DNA of 64,000 nucleotides from Armigeres subalbatus. Its lineage: Eukaryota > Arthropoda > Insecta > Diptera > Culicidae. Shown here piece after piece: positions 10,819 through 22,800 of this stretch (within the stretch, counting starts at the first letter, position 1; every line of letters starts with the position of its first letter). The stretch lies in contig NC_085141.1 in assembly GCF_024139115.2 (NCBI RefSeq), forward strand, positions 37,082,120 through 37,146,119. The letters are read 5' to 3'. Both the position numbers and the translations under genes were made by a program. Below the pieces are notes generated by a model. The model searched no databases. It saw only the letters and a list, made by a program, of their open reading frames with translations, and was not told the origin of the DNA.

Positions 10819-13800
10819 GTAAGTGAAAAATTGGTTTTGACTCGCATTGGCCACAAATTGTGCATTGAACATAGTTTTATTTATTGGCAAGCGTTTTATT
10901 GATTATTATTTTCTCAGTCACGGGTGTCCTATGAAAGGCAGAATACAAAAAGCAGATACACGAAGGTCAGAATTGCGAAGGACTGTTTGAACTTAGGTTC
11001 AAACTGTCCAATGCAATTCTGCCTTTCGTGATTCTCCTGTCTCTATAATAAGATATTATAGGTATTTGATCGGCCAGATGCATGCTACCTTGTTTAGTGG
11101 CGAGAAGACCTTCCGTAGCTCAACGATAAGGCATATGGCTCTGTACGAAGCGTACCATGCTGAAGTTGACTTATATCGATCTCTATACGGTCTGCGAAGT
11201 TGTTGGGTAGGACATTTTCTCGCCTTTTCGCACACCTAATAACTTAATGGATACTAAGCCCAAAGGCTGCTAGTGTTTCAGTTATGAGATTATTTAGATT
11301 CCATTAGATAGAAAGTAGACAAATATACGGAGGGACGTGCTTTTAAAGAAGGAATCATATCTCCCTTCAACTTAAACCGGGCAGATGCGAGCCTTCAAAG
11401 AATAAAATATGTCCTCCCTTACCTCAAGCAGACGCCTGTGTAAAATTAAGAAATGACAAAATTCTGCCTGTAGATAATTTTCCTTTCGTATTTCCGCTTT
11501 TTGTTATTATGACTTATGGTATATTCCGCCTTTTGTTGCATAAGATCTACCTTTTGTAATTCTGCCTTCCGTGTTTCCGCCTTTCGTTAGATTCCCGGTT
11601 TTGACTCTCATTGGCCACACAAACTGCATTATCAATAATAAAAAGATATTTCTATTTCAGAGAATCCGGAGGTACTGAAAGGTGTTGAAAATAATAACAA
11701 TTTTGCGGGAAGTGGCGACAAGGTGGATGAAAAGTTACTGGACGGAGCAATGGCTACAACCATGACCAGCAGTATAGCAAGCATTCTCGATGATACAACG
11801 CCAAGTGATTCCGGAGTCCAGCTGCTGGATTCGGAGTCAAGTGGACTGAATGAGTCGATGATCTCAAGTGCTGGTGGTTTCGATTTCGAAGTCACAAATA
11901 CGCAAAATAATAATAACGGCAAGGCAACTGTCCTGGACAGCCCGGTCGAGGAAGAGCTGGGAAAGTTTGTCGAGATTGATGTGCAGAAAATAGACGGAAG
12001 TTGTGTACGTGGGGAAGAAATAGAGCAGGCCATGACCAGTAGCCAGATTCCTGACGAAATGATTTCGAGCACCTGCTCGACGTTCGACACCGAGAATATT
12101 GTATATAGACGGAGGACGAAGAAGACAGCCCCAACGGTGAACAAAACCCCGAAAAAGAGGGTTTCCTTTCACGAAGATATTTTGAAAAACACAAAAACGG
12201 ATAACATTCATATTGAACATGGTTTTATAACGTACAAAGGTGGGGCCAACAAGAATAAGCCGCAGATTGGAACAAAAGGAAGGTACTCTTGGTGCTCGGA
12301 GTACGATGATGATGGGTTGGATTATGGAGATGAAGAGGCTGGCGATAATCGGCAGTACGTTTATAGGAACGCATGTTCGGATGTCTTAGATTATGGAAAA
12401 ACAGGTGAGTGTTATCGAAAATCCAATTAATTCTAGATGTTATGCTCACTACATTTATGATTAGCTTTTGAGACACCTAGAAACACTTACCGCTTAAAAT
12501 AAACCAACAAAATAATTTGTTACATAAGTTGTTAGAAAAAGTTCATTTTATTATTATTTATAAACGTGAATTTTGATATGTTAGGTCTAGCACTACACAC
12601 AATCGATAACAGAATTTAATTTCAACGATTTTGTTTTTCAGATGTTTTCGAGAATATTGAAGACGAGAAAAACTATGTAAAATACGACAATTCCGGTGTT
12701 TTCGAGTACGGACCTCCAGAAAAGCGTCCATTTTCGAAACACGCGGCTCTAGATGGTAAAACATTTTATAAATGCAGCTGCTCAGACTCCAATTCCAGTT
12801 TGGACTCGGGAAGCAGTAACGAAGGAGCCTCCAACTACAAAAACCAGGGAAAATCAAACAGCTGCGAATGCATCGGACTGAGTAACAATAACAACAATAT
12901 CATCTCGGACAATTGCTACTACAGCGAGCCAAACATAGAACATTTGGACGAATTCAATGGAAATAGCGTTGGTGGGGTCGAGCGGGTGGCCAAGTCTGTC
13001 TGGAGTAAAGAGAAGAAACCAAAGAGCAGCTGCTTGAAGAAGACCAAACGCAATATGATGTACACAAACGTTGTTGTTCCGGAGTACGATCTTAACAAGA
13101 AGGTAAAAAAGTTCAATGTCCACCACCTTTCCGTGATCGACAACAGCAAGATGATCTTTGGCTCACTCAAAAACATCTTCGGAATATCGCTACCGGAACG
13201 GGGAGTACCGGAAGGCTCGGAAGATCTCTCCGCGGTCAAAGAATGCATTCCAGAAACGACCGAATCAATGATCGATGACTTCACAGTTGTTCAGAAACCT
13301 AAAAACTTTCTATCCAAAAGTTTGGACGGAGGTTTCGGCGGTAACAAATTGAATGGTCAGCAAAAGAAGTACGTTCACAACGTAGACGAACAGCTGCGCC
13401 GAAAGAATGATGAAGATTTGTACGCACCAAGCCGGAAGAATAGCGTAGAGGAGGAAGAAGAGCAAAAGCAAAAAGAAGAAGAAGAAGAAGCAATCTGTAA
13501 GAAACCACAACAGCTGCAACTGGACGACACAGAACAGCTGCCGACTAAAGCTCCTTATCGGAACAAGTACATTATCAACGGAGAAAGTACCGTTTTCGAG
13601 CATACGGGAGTGTCCTACTGCTATGAGGATACCGGAGAAAACCCATTGATCGATGGAGAAGATGACGGAGGCACTCCAAAAGAACTTCCTATGGGAGAAA
13701 CGACCAGCGGATCGTTTATTGGGAAAACCCAGATCAAGAAGAAGCTGTCGAATATCTTCCAGAAGATGACCGTTATCGGCTCGAATGCGACAACGCCAGT

Positions 13801-16800
13801 ATCGGCCTCGGTAACAGCTGCAGCAGCGCCACCCCCGTTGTTAGCTCCGGCTCCTCGCAGCGGCGGTGATGGATTGGAATGGATAGCTAGGGATCAAGAC
13901 AGTTGTCAGACACTGACTTTGCGTAAACAATCCCGCGATGAGTTGGACGGTTCTTTGGGCCCTGCCAGTGCTGTAGAAATGAGCAAGAAGACAGCTGGAA
14001 AGAGTCAACCGAACCGGATGGAGAGTAGCACGATATCTTCCTGCGGAAGCGATCACAGTTCGCAGTCGGAGAGCAAAGGTAACGATTTGGCTTTTTTTTA
14101 TATATAAAGGTATAGAACAGGCAATATTAGTACAAGTTTACTCCTAAATCGTGATTTTTTTAAACGTTTTTCAAGTTTCTCCAACATCCTATGCTTTTCC
14201 AGCCAACACTCGCGATCAGGTCTGCAATAATTTAAGCTCTCCGCGGGGTTCTATCAGCAAGAACCGTCATCTTTCGTCTCCGCTACGGAAGAAATCTTTG
14301 ACCTCTCGCCTAGAACCCCGGGCGCGCATGAGCCCAGACCTGTTCAATCTTGGCGGGGTTCCATCTGCTCGACATCTGAACATTGAGCGTCAGCTTATGG
14401 TTGACGAGTTCGACGATATTCTCACCGTGACCACTACGACCCCCAACGACACCGACAAGGATAGCAATGATATCGTTATATTGGATTATCCCTCGACCAG
14501 CAGCACCCCGACTCCGCAACCGTCGGATGTCGAATTACTGACACCGGAAAAGGTTCCCTTCGTGCCGCCTCTCATCAGGCGACACAACCCGATGACCACT
14601 TCGGCCAGCTCAACGTCCACTTCGAAAAGTTCCCTGATCAACAGATTTCTTCGGAATGTCACACAGAAGAAAATTTTGGAGGCCACCATCAAACAGAACA
14701 GCTTTTTCCAATCTAAGCTCTGCACGGAGAAGAAACTTTTCGATAATCTGGTGCCGAAGGGGGTGAAATTGTTGAACCGAGAGTTGATCGAAGATCTCAA
14801 TGCAGAAATTGCGATGGAAATCGAACTCAGCTCATCCGCTTGCCAGCTGGATCGGATCCAGTTGAACGATTCTCACGTGGGCGAAGGCGGATACGGACTA
14901 GCGCTGGGGGAAATCAAATTCGACGGAGGTGGCGTTGGAGTTGGGGAAATTCCGGTGGATATTTTCAACGGTAATCGATTGCACATTTTCAGGAACGAAA
15001 ACGAAGCGTTGATGAAGGTTTTCAAGCTTTACAATGGATACAGTCGGGAGGGTTACATGACGCCGGTGTTGGTCTTTTTAACCGATAAGACTCTGTACGT
15101 CACGGACCAGGTTAGGAATAGGTTATGTAATAAGTTCGTGCTTCCTTATTCGGAATTGGATGTGATATTGGTGGGACCGTACGGGAATACAGTGCTGCTG
15201 AGTAATTCGGCGCGGGATATGCAGCAGGTTCTGCTCGCCGGTGGTCCATATCCAGCGGATGGATTGGTCGCAAGTTTGGAACTTTGCGCCAGAAGAGGCG
15301 GCTCGGTGTTGCCAGCGGTTGGGCAGCTAACGTTGGACCATTTAGCCCCACTGCAAGCGTTTGTGAGGGACAACTCGAATGTCAGTAGAGATGACAAATG
15401 GAAGTATTATGCAGTGGTGAATGTCCCAGCCGGGTCTTTGGGAAGCGAGGAAGAGCCACTGGGCCCACACATTAAGGGGCCGCTGATGCATCGGAGAATG
15501 TCGCATGCCGGTTTCGTGGACCAGTGGTCTGCTGGATACTTTTTGCTAAAGTACGTTGAAAATTTCGGTGTTTGTGTGGCATTTCCCAGTAAACTGTTTT
15601 GTGGATACCGATTTTAATTTTTATAAACAATAATAGCCAACGCATTGAAAAATGAAAAATGAACCCAAAACAAGAAAGGATAAAAAGTATGAATAACTAC
15701 TGAAACAATGAGGATAAATAGTTTAAAAAGGCAAAGCGATAATGGTTGCATAAAGTTGATAAGAATAGAATTGCCTAGAGAGTATGCCACAAAAAAAACT
15801 GGCAACTTTGCCGATTATTATTGACAATGATCGCGTACACAGTGCAAGCAGGCGAAGAACTGCAAATTTTATCTTAATAATTATTGTTAGAACTCCCGGT
15901 GAAGTGCACTTATTAGAGAGGAAACAAGTGATAGTGTTCGAAACAAAATCAGTCCGTCTTGCATGCAAGTTATGCACTGTGATGGATAATTATTGGTTCA
16001 TCTATGACCACACTGTTCCGTTTTCCATCTCACTGAACATATATTCATCTCATCGCAGAGAAATACAGCAACAATCTGCTAACATGCGTGCTCACTGCTG
16101 AAAAAAATCACAAAAATAAATAACAAATCAAATACCTTTCCATGATGCTGGGTCATTAAGCCGAAGGCCGTTAGGCCGAACGGTCATAAGGCCGAATAAC
16201 CATTAGGCCGTATGAGAACTGGGAAGTGAGAAGTGAGTAGTGCGAAGTGAGGAAGAAGTAGAACGGAAGAAGAAATAAGAAAAAAGGCGAAAAAATTAAG
16301 AAGAAAGAAGGAAGAAGGAAGAATAAAGGAAGACGGGAGAAAGAAGGTAGAAAATGAAAAAAGAAGAATGAAGAAGGAAGAAGAAATAAGCAATAGAGAA
16401 GAAGGAAGAAGGAAAAGGCAGAAGGAAGAAGGTAGAATGTAGACGGAAGAAGGAAAAAGAAAGAAGGAAGAAGGAAAAAGGGAGAAAGAAGGAAGAAAAT
16501 GGAAAAAGAAGAATGAAGAAGGAAGAAGAAAGAAGGAATAAAGAAGAAGGAAGAAGGAAAAGTAAGACAGAAGAAGGAAGAAGGAAAAAGGAAGAAAAAA
16601 AGGAAATAGGAAGAAGGAAGAAGGAAGCAGGAAGAAGGAAAAGGAAAAGGAAGAAGGAAGAAAGAAGAAAGAAGAAGGTAAAATGAAGAATGAAGAAGGA
16701 AGAGGGAAGAAGGAAGAAGAAAGTAAGAAGAAAGAAGAAGAAGGAAGAAGGAAAAAGTAAAAAGGAAGAAGCAAAAAGGAAAACTGAAGAAGGAAAGAGG

Positions 16801-19800
16801 AAGAAGAAAGTAGGAAGAAGGAAGGAAGAATAAGGAATAAGGAAGGAAGAAGAAGGAATAAGGAAAAATGAAGAATGAAAAATGAAGAATGAAGAATGAA
16901 GAATGAAAAAGGAAGAAGGAAGAAAAAAAAGAAGAAAGAAGAAAGAAGGAAGAAGGAAAAAGAATGAAGGAAGAAGGAAAGAAGGAAGAAGAAAGAAGGA
17001 AGAAGGAATATGAAAGAAGGAAAAAGGAAAAAGGAAGAAGAAATATGGAAGAAGGAAGAAGGAAGCAGGAAGAAGAAAGATAGAAGAAGGAAGAAGGGGT
17101 AAGGTGAAGAAAGAACTTTTCATTTTTCACTTTTTGCTTCTTTTTGCTAATTCGGCATAATGGCCATTCGGCCTAATGACCTTCGGCCTGACACCCCTTT
17201 CCATTGCTTTGTTTTTGATGGGATGGAAATGGGAGCTATGAGATGAAGTGCTGAACCGTTCCCCTATATGAGCAATAATTGGAATAGTTGTGAAGTGTGT
17301 TTGCATATCTCATTATCAAACTAAAGTGCTATTCCCAGATATACTAAATCTTTTATTGCTAATTGAACCCATCTATCCAAACGTATGGAGTGATGACGGT
17401 AGGTACAGTAACGACTGTTTCATTATTCTGCTCTAACAAGCGAGTGATAACACAGCGAGACAGTGAGACGAAAAATATTGTATTTAGCCGTAGATCGATC
17501 AATCATAAGAATCAACTTGTTCGTTTGGGTGTTGAGAGCAGAATGAAAAAATCTTTATTAGGGGTAACGGCTCAAACCTTGGCCCATTATGCTACAGTTG
17601 AGCACATTTATCGTTATAAATCTTCATATATTGCATTTCCAACCAGAATTATTCCACCAGCCGGCTTGCTTACATTTGGTTTTGACGCCAAATAGCAAAA
17701 AACGACGATGAATGTCCGCAATATCTCATCAAAACCAGCGAAAGTCTCGAGAGAAATGGACAAAATGTCGGCATACTAGTCCCTATCAGATGGATAATGG
17801 ATAATCAGCCCACTTGGTTGATTTCGAACATACGAGAGATAAATATGGGTTGCTGTTTATGGTACCACTCATTTTGCTTGCGTTGAATAAAGGCAGCATG
17901 CAAACAAATAGAGAAAATCAAATCATCTTATTGAGCGTGAATTCTAATTGGTTGCATGTAAAATACTACCACACTGATTGTGAGAGTGCGTTTCAGATTC
18001 CCCCAATAGCACGCTTACCAAGGACATGCTAACGAAAATATTATTATATGAATCATTTATTTACCAAATATTTATCACATATGCAAGTGAAGAAGTTTAG
18101 AAAAATGAAAACTGTATTAAAAACTGCAATTGCATTAAGGCTACATGTTTTAGCCCTGTTGTGCCTTCAAACAAATTGCATACGTTAATTATTGGCTGCC
18201 GCATAATTTTGAGATTTACTGCTAGTTGAAACCATGGCAGTTGTGTTGCTCTCGCTCTCGCGATACTCTCAAAGAAACTTTTCCAAAACGTAAACAATGC
18301 TTTAGGTGGGGATGATGCATAACGCACTACTGAAGAAAGCCAATTGTAAAACTTATTCTAGGCAATTCCTTGCTTTATACTGTGCTGTTTGTAGTATTGT
18401 TTATCAGTTATAACTGTGCCAACTACCTGATATTATTATACAATTATTCATAAATACAATTATTGGATGCTTGTTTTTAACTCTGCCTGCATTCAAGTTT
18501 CATGATTGGTACGTGCGTTTGATTCCACTCCTCTCTATATCGATCAGCTGTTGCGAATCCTCTCAAAACTCTCACGTGTTTCAAGTTCCCGAGTTAAAAG
18601 AATACTTTTTCGGTATCATTTTACAGATCAAAATGCTTTTTGCAATCAATAATATATCTAAATTATGATGAAGTATTTGTCAAGTAATTTGACTTGAAGT
18701 TATTCACATGAAATGACGTTGAAAGTTTATCTAATGAAACATACGATCCATTGTATCTTTCCATTATTAAATGAGAATGTTTGTAGGATTCGTGCGAAAG
18801 ATGATAAAACTAAATATTCATACACTAATTGAATCATTTATTTGCGAAATTATGAAGAAAATGGTGTATCGAACCACGAAAGGTTGATGCTTGAATCGCT
18901 TTTGCTTGAATCGTGTTTGGAATCATAATTGGAATCACAATTATGGAAGTCGTAAGGTAGGCAATTATTTTTGGTATGTTCTGCGAATGAAAGCGATTAT
19001 ATCGTGATTCGAGAAAAGCATCGTGAGGGCCCATTTACAAACTACATGACGTTTTAAGTTGTGGGAAGTTACTTGTCTGAGCGTAAAGGACTTTATAAAT
19101 TTCAGAATCCTACCATACATGAAGCATTACTAGAGGCTTGGTGTGCGTTGACAATGGTCAAGTTTAGCGTTATGTAATTTGCGAATGAAACTTAACCGCT
19201 TAGTGGATTAACCTGTTTTTACAAAAAAAAGCAACCTAATCGCAAGCATCGGATATTCTATCTGCAGCTTTCGATTATTTTCTCCAGTACGGGTTATTGG
19301 TGAGAATGTTCTGATTTTAGAGTTTCACCTATACTAACGTTGTGCTACAAATCGAAAGCGCATGCCACCATTTGGCTACGGGTACCCCCAGTATTGTCCA
19401 AAAAAGTTTTGGTTAATTATGTCGCTATACCAATGGAAATTGTGAAATAAAAATGATAGCTGACAAGTGTGGTTTTATCCATTCATCTGATGTGCGAAAG
19501 CAGGCATGTTCATTCAGAAAACTCTATTATTGGGCAAAAGAAAAACTCTAGCACAGCCAGCCTGCATAAGTCAACGAAACATGGCTGCTAAAAAACCGAG
19601 TCAAAGTGATTTTTCACGCAAGATAATTTCTTTTAATAGTTTAAGAAGTGTTTAAATCTAGAGTTATGAAGCAGATATATGTTTGATACACTTTTCTAAA
19701 GAAGCAGTGGTTAATATCTCCCTACAAATCGACGGATTATCGCTGAAATATTGATTATTTTGCGTGATGAGCCAATGTTACATCCAGGGCCAACATTACC

Positions 19801-22800
19801 GCCGGTTACCCTATGTCAAACTTTCCTTAATTATTATGGTTACTTATTTCAACAAGCGCCTACTTTTCTACTAATAACTCACAACACCGCACAACGTGTC
19901 GCAGAGAAAGCAATGATAATGAAAGACCGGGGGATGATGGTAAAAAAAAACTCTTGCCAGTTTTCATTTCTTCTTCTTATTATTGGTATTACATCCCCAC
20001 ACTGGGACAGAGCCGCATCGCAGCTTAGTGTCCATTGAGCACTTCCACAGTTATTAACTGCGAGATTTCTAAGCCAAGTTACCATTTTTGCATTTGTATA
20101 TCATGAGGCTAACACGATGATACTTTTATGCCCAGAGAAGTCGAGACAATTTCCAATCCGAAAATTGCCTAGACCGGCACCACACTCAGCCTGGTCTCTG
20201 GTCTCTGGTCTCTTTTTACGCGGGTCGCTTTTTACGCGATTTTACGTGGATTTTGGGATTTACGCGGTTTTAAATTTTTATGCGATTTTTCGAAAAAGTC
20301 TTGAAATCACGTGAAAATTGTAAAAAGTTGATTTTTATCGACTTTTTCAAAAGTCGTTTTTTACGCGGATTTCGGATTTTACGCGGTTTTCAAAAAAAAT
20401 ATTCAGAGTTCTTTTCAAGGGAAAACACTTAGAATATTTAATGGAGGTACGATGCTGGGTGCTAGAGGTGTGCGCCGCCGCCGACAGTTTTTGGCACGCC
20501 GCCGCCGCCGACAATTTTGCATCGGCGCGCCGCCGTTTAAAATTTATCACGCCGCTGAACTATGATTTTCCACGCCGACTGAAATTCGAAGAAGTCCGCA
20601 GAATTTTCCGTTAGATATCTCCGACTCATCACGTTGAAACTCCACTGAAATTTTCGTGAAAATACCAATGATTTACTTGGAAAAACTTAGAAGAACTTTG
20701 AATGCAAATTCTGAAGGATTACTCGTTTTTCAAACTTTTTTACCGTGTTTTAAGATTTCCGTTGAAATCCGAAGAAATTCTCGTTGAAATAGAGTTAGAG
20801 AAGAAGGGTTTTTGACAGAAAGACATGTGGCCGAAAGCCAAATGTTGTTTGGCCTAATGGATGGCATTTGACCGAACAAACCATTTAGCCAAAACCCATC
20901 TAGCCTAAACTTATTTCGCCGAAAATGTCGTTTGATCGAAAGGTACATACTGTCGAAAATGTCGTTCAGCCGTACAGTTCCTTCGGCTGAAAAAATCAGT
21001 TGACCGAATAGCACAATTGGCCGAAATGGTCGTTTGATAGAAAGATTAATTATTTGGCCGAAATGAAAATCTTGCCTAAAGTGTCGGAGTGTTTTGCAGA
21101 AAGGTCAATTCGGCTAAATGATCTATTTGGCAAAACGACATTTTCGGCTAAACTATTATTTCGACCAAATAACAGTTTCAGTCTACAGAGTTGCTAGGTC
21201 GAACATCTTTGTTGGTCAAATTACATTTTCGGTCAAACTATTTTTTGACTTTTGGCCGAAAAGTTTCTGTCCAAATAAATCATTAGACCCATCTGGCCGA
21301 AAATGTCATTTAAAGCAATGGATATACGACCGAAAATAGCGTTTGCCGAAAAGGTCATTTGGCCATTTAGGCCATTTAGTAGTATGATCCATTCGGCCAA
21401 ATGGCCCTTTCTGTCAAACGACCATTACGGCCAAACGGCATTTTCGGCCTGTTGACTCATTCGGCCAAACGACAATTTCGGCCAACAACCTATTAGAGAC
21501 AACGTTTTTTTCAACCGATTGTCGCTTTGGCCAAATGAAATTTTTGGTCAAACCGTTCACCATGTATGACCGTTTTATGACTCGTACAGACTGAACACTT
21601 AACACCTAGCATTAGACAACGGACACGTAACACCCAGTGGACCAGTGGAGAATTTTTCGATCACGAAAAGTTTCCTTTTTACCGAGGCGGAAATCAAACC
21701 CACACTGCATAGCACATGCGTCTAGACGATTGACGTCGCTAACCGCTAACAGCCACGAAGCCCACCATATTTTCGATAAAGTAGTTTCGCAGAAATTTCG
21801 TAAGTAAAAACAACCATGAATATTGTTGTTCTGATGTTTTATTTTCAGGGTTAGGCTGACCAGATCACTTCGATGAAAAAACGGGACACACTTGCTTGCA
21901 AAACGGGACATGTCATAAAAACCTTTTGACAAAATTCAAAAGCTGTGGAAATTTTAAAAATGAAATTTTTGTGGTAGCAAGAAATAATTACGCATTTTTC
22001 AAAATATTTTAAAAAAATTGTGGAATTTTGTTATTTTATTTTAATTTACTCTTAAACATGCATTGAGGACTTTATTATTCAAGACAAAATTTTCAAAACG
22101 ACTTATCTGCTTTTGTAAACAAAGATTCAAACGACGATTTGACGAATCTGATAGCTCTCCCACGCAAACCAACACCATCAACAGGTAGCGGAAACCTTCA
22201 CCTACCTATTGATGGTGTTAGTTTGCGTGGGAGAGCTATCAGATTCGTCAAATCGTCGCTTGAATCTTTGTTTACAAAAGCAGATAAGTCGTTTTGAAAA
22301 TTTTGTCTTGTACTGACCAATATAAGAGACTTTTCCAACCCTGAACAATTGAAAATAACAAAAAAAAAATTGTCAAAGCACTCTCTAAAGCCGGCTTGGG
22401 CATTAGAGAGATAAAAAATAAGAAGAAAAATATGTCAAAAAACAAATTAAAAAAAAAAACAATAGTGAGATTATTGATTTTCCGTGCTTAAACACTTTTT
22501 AATGAATATAAGTGAGGGAAAATCTGCGCAAAAGAATAACGAGAATCTCAACAAGGAAAGAACATAATTAAAATGTAATTTTAATTGTTTTCATAAATAT
22601 GGTTGGCGTTGTCCATTGTTTCCGAAAAGACGGAACTCATACAACAAAATAAATGCTGGCTAATTTGTAGGCTGGTTCACAGCTCGGACTCTCGAAGATT
22701 TCCACCGCATTATATTTTAAATCAGACAGAAATTCTATTTTCTACATCGGAATCAAATAGATCCCGTGGACACATATAGAAGATAAAATTTCCGATTAGC

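Noticed and set aside
16171..17130. 319-codon and 275-codon minus-strand frames, Phe/Ser/Leu-rich
   Set aside because: They read the pyrimidine strand of a purine tract; lack of stops follows from composition, and three frames are open at once.
17363..17695. 110-codon frame in intron 4
   Set aside because: No motif, no compositional shift and no splice support.
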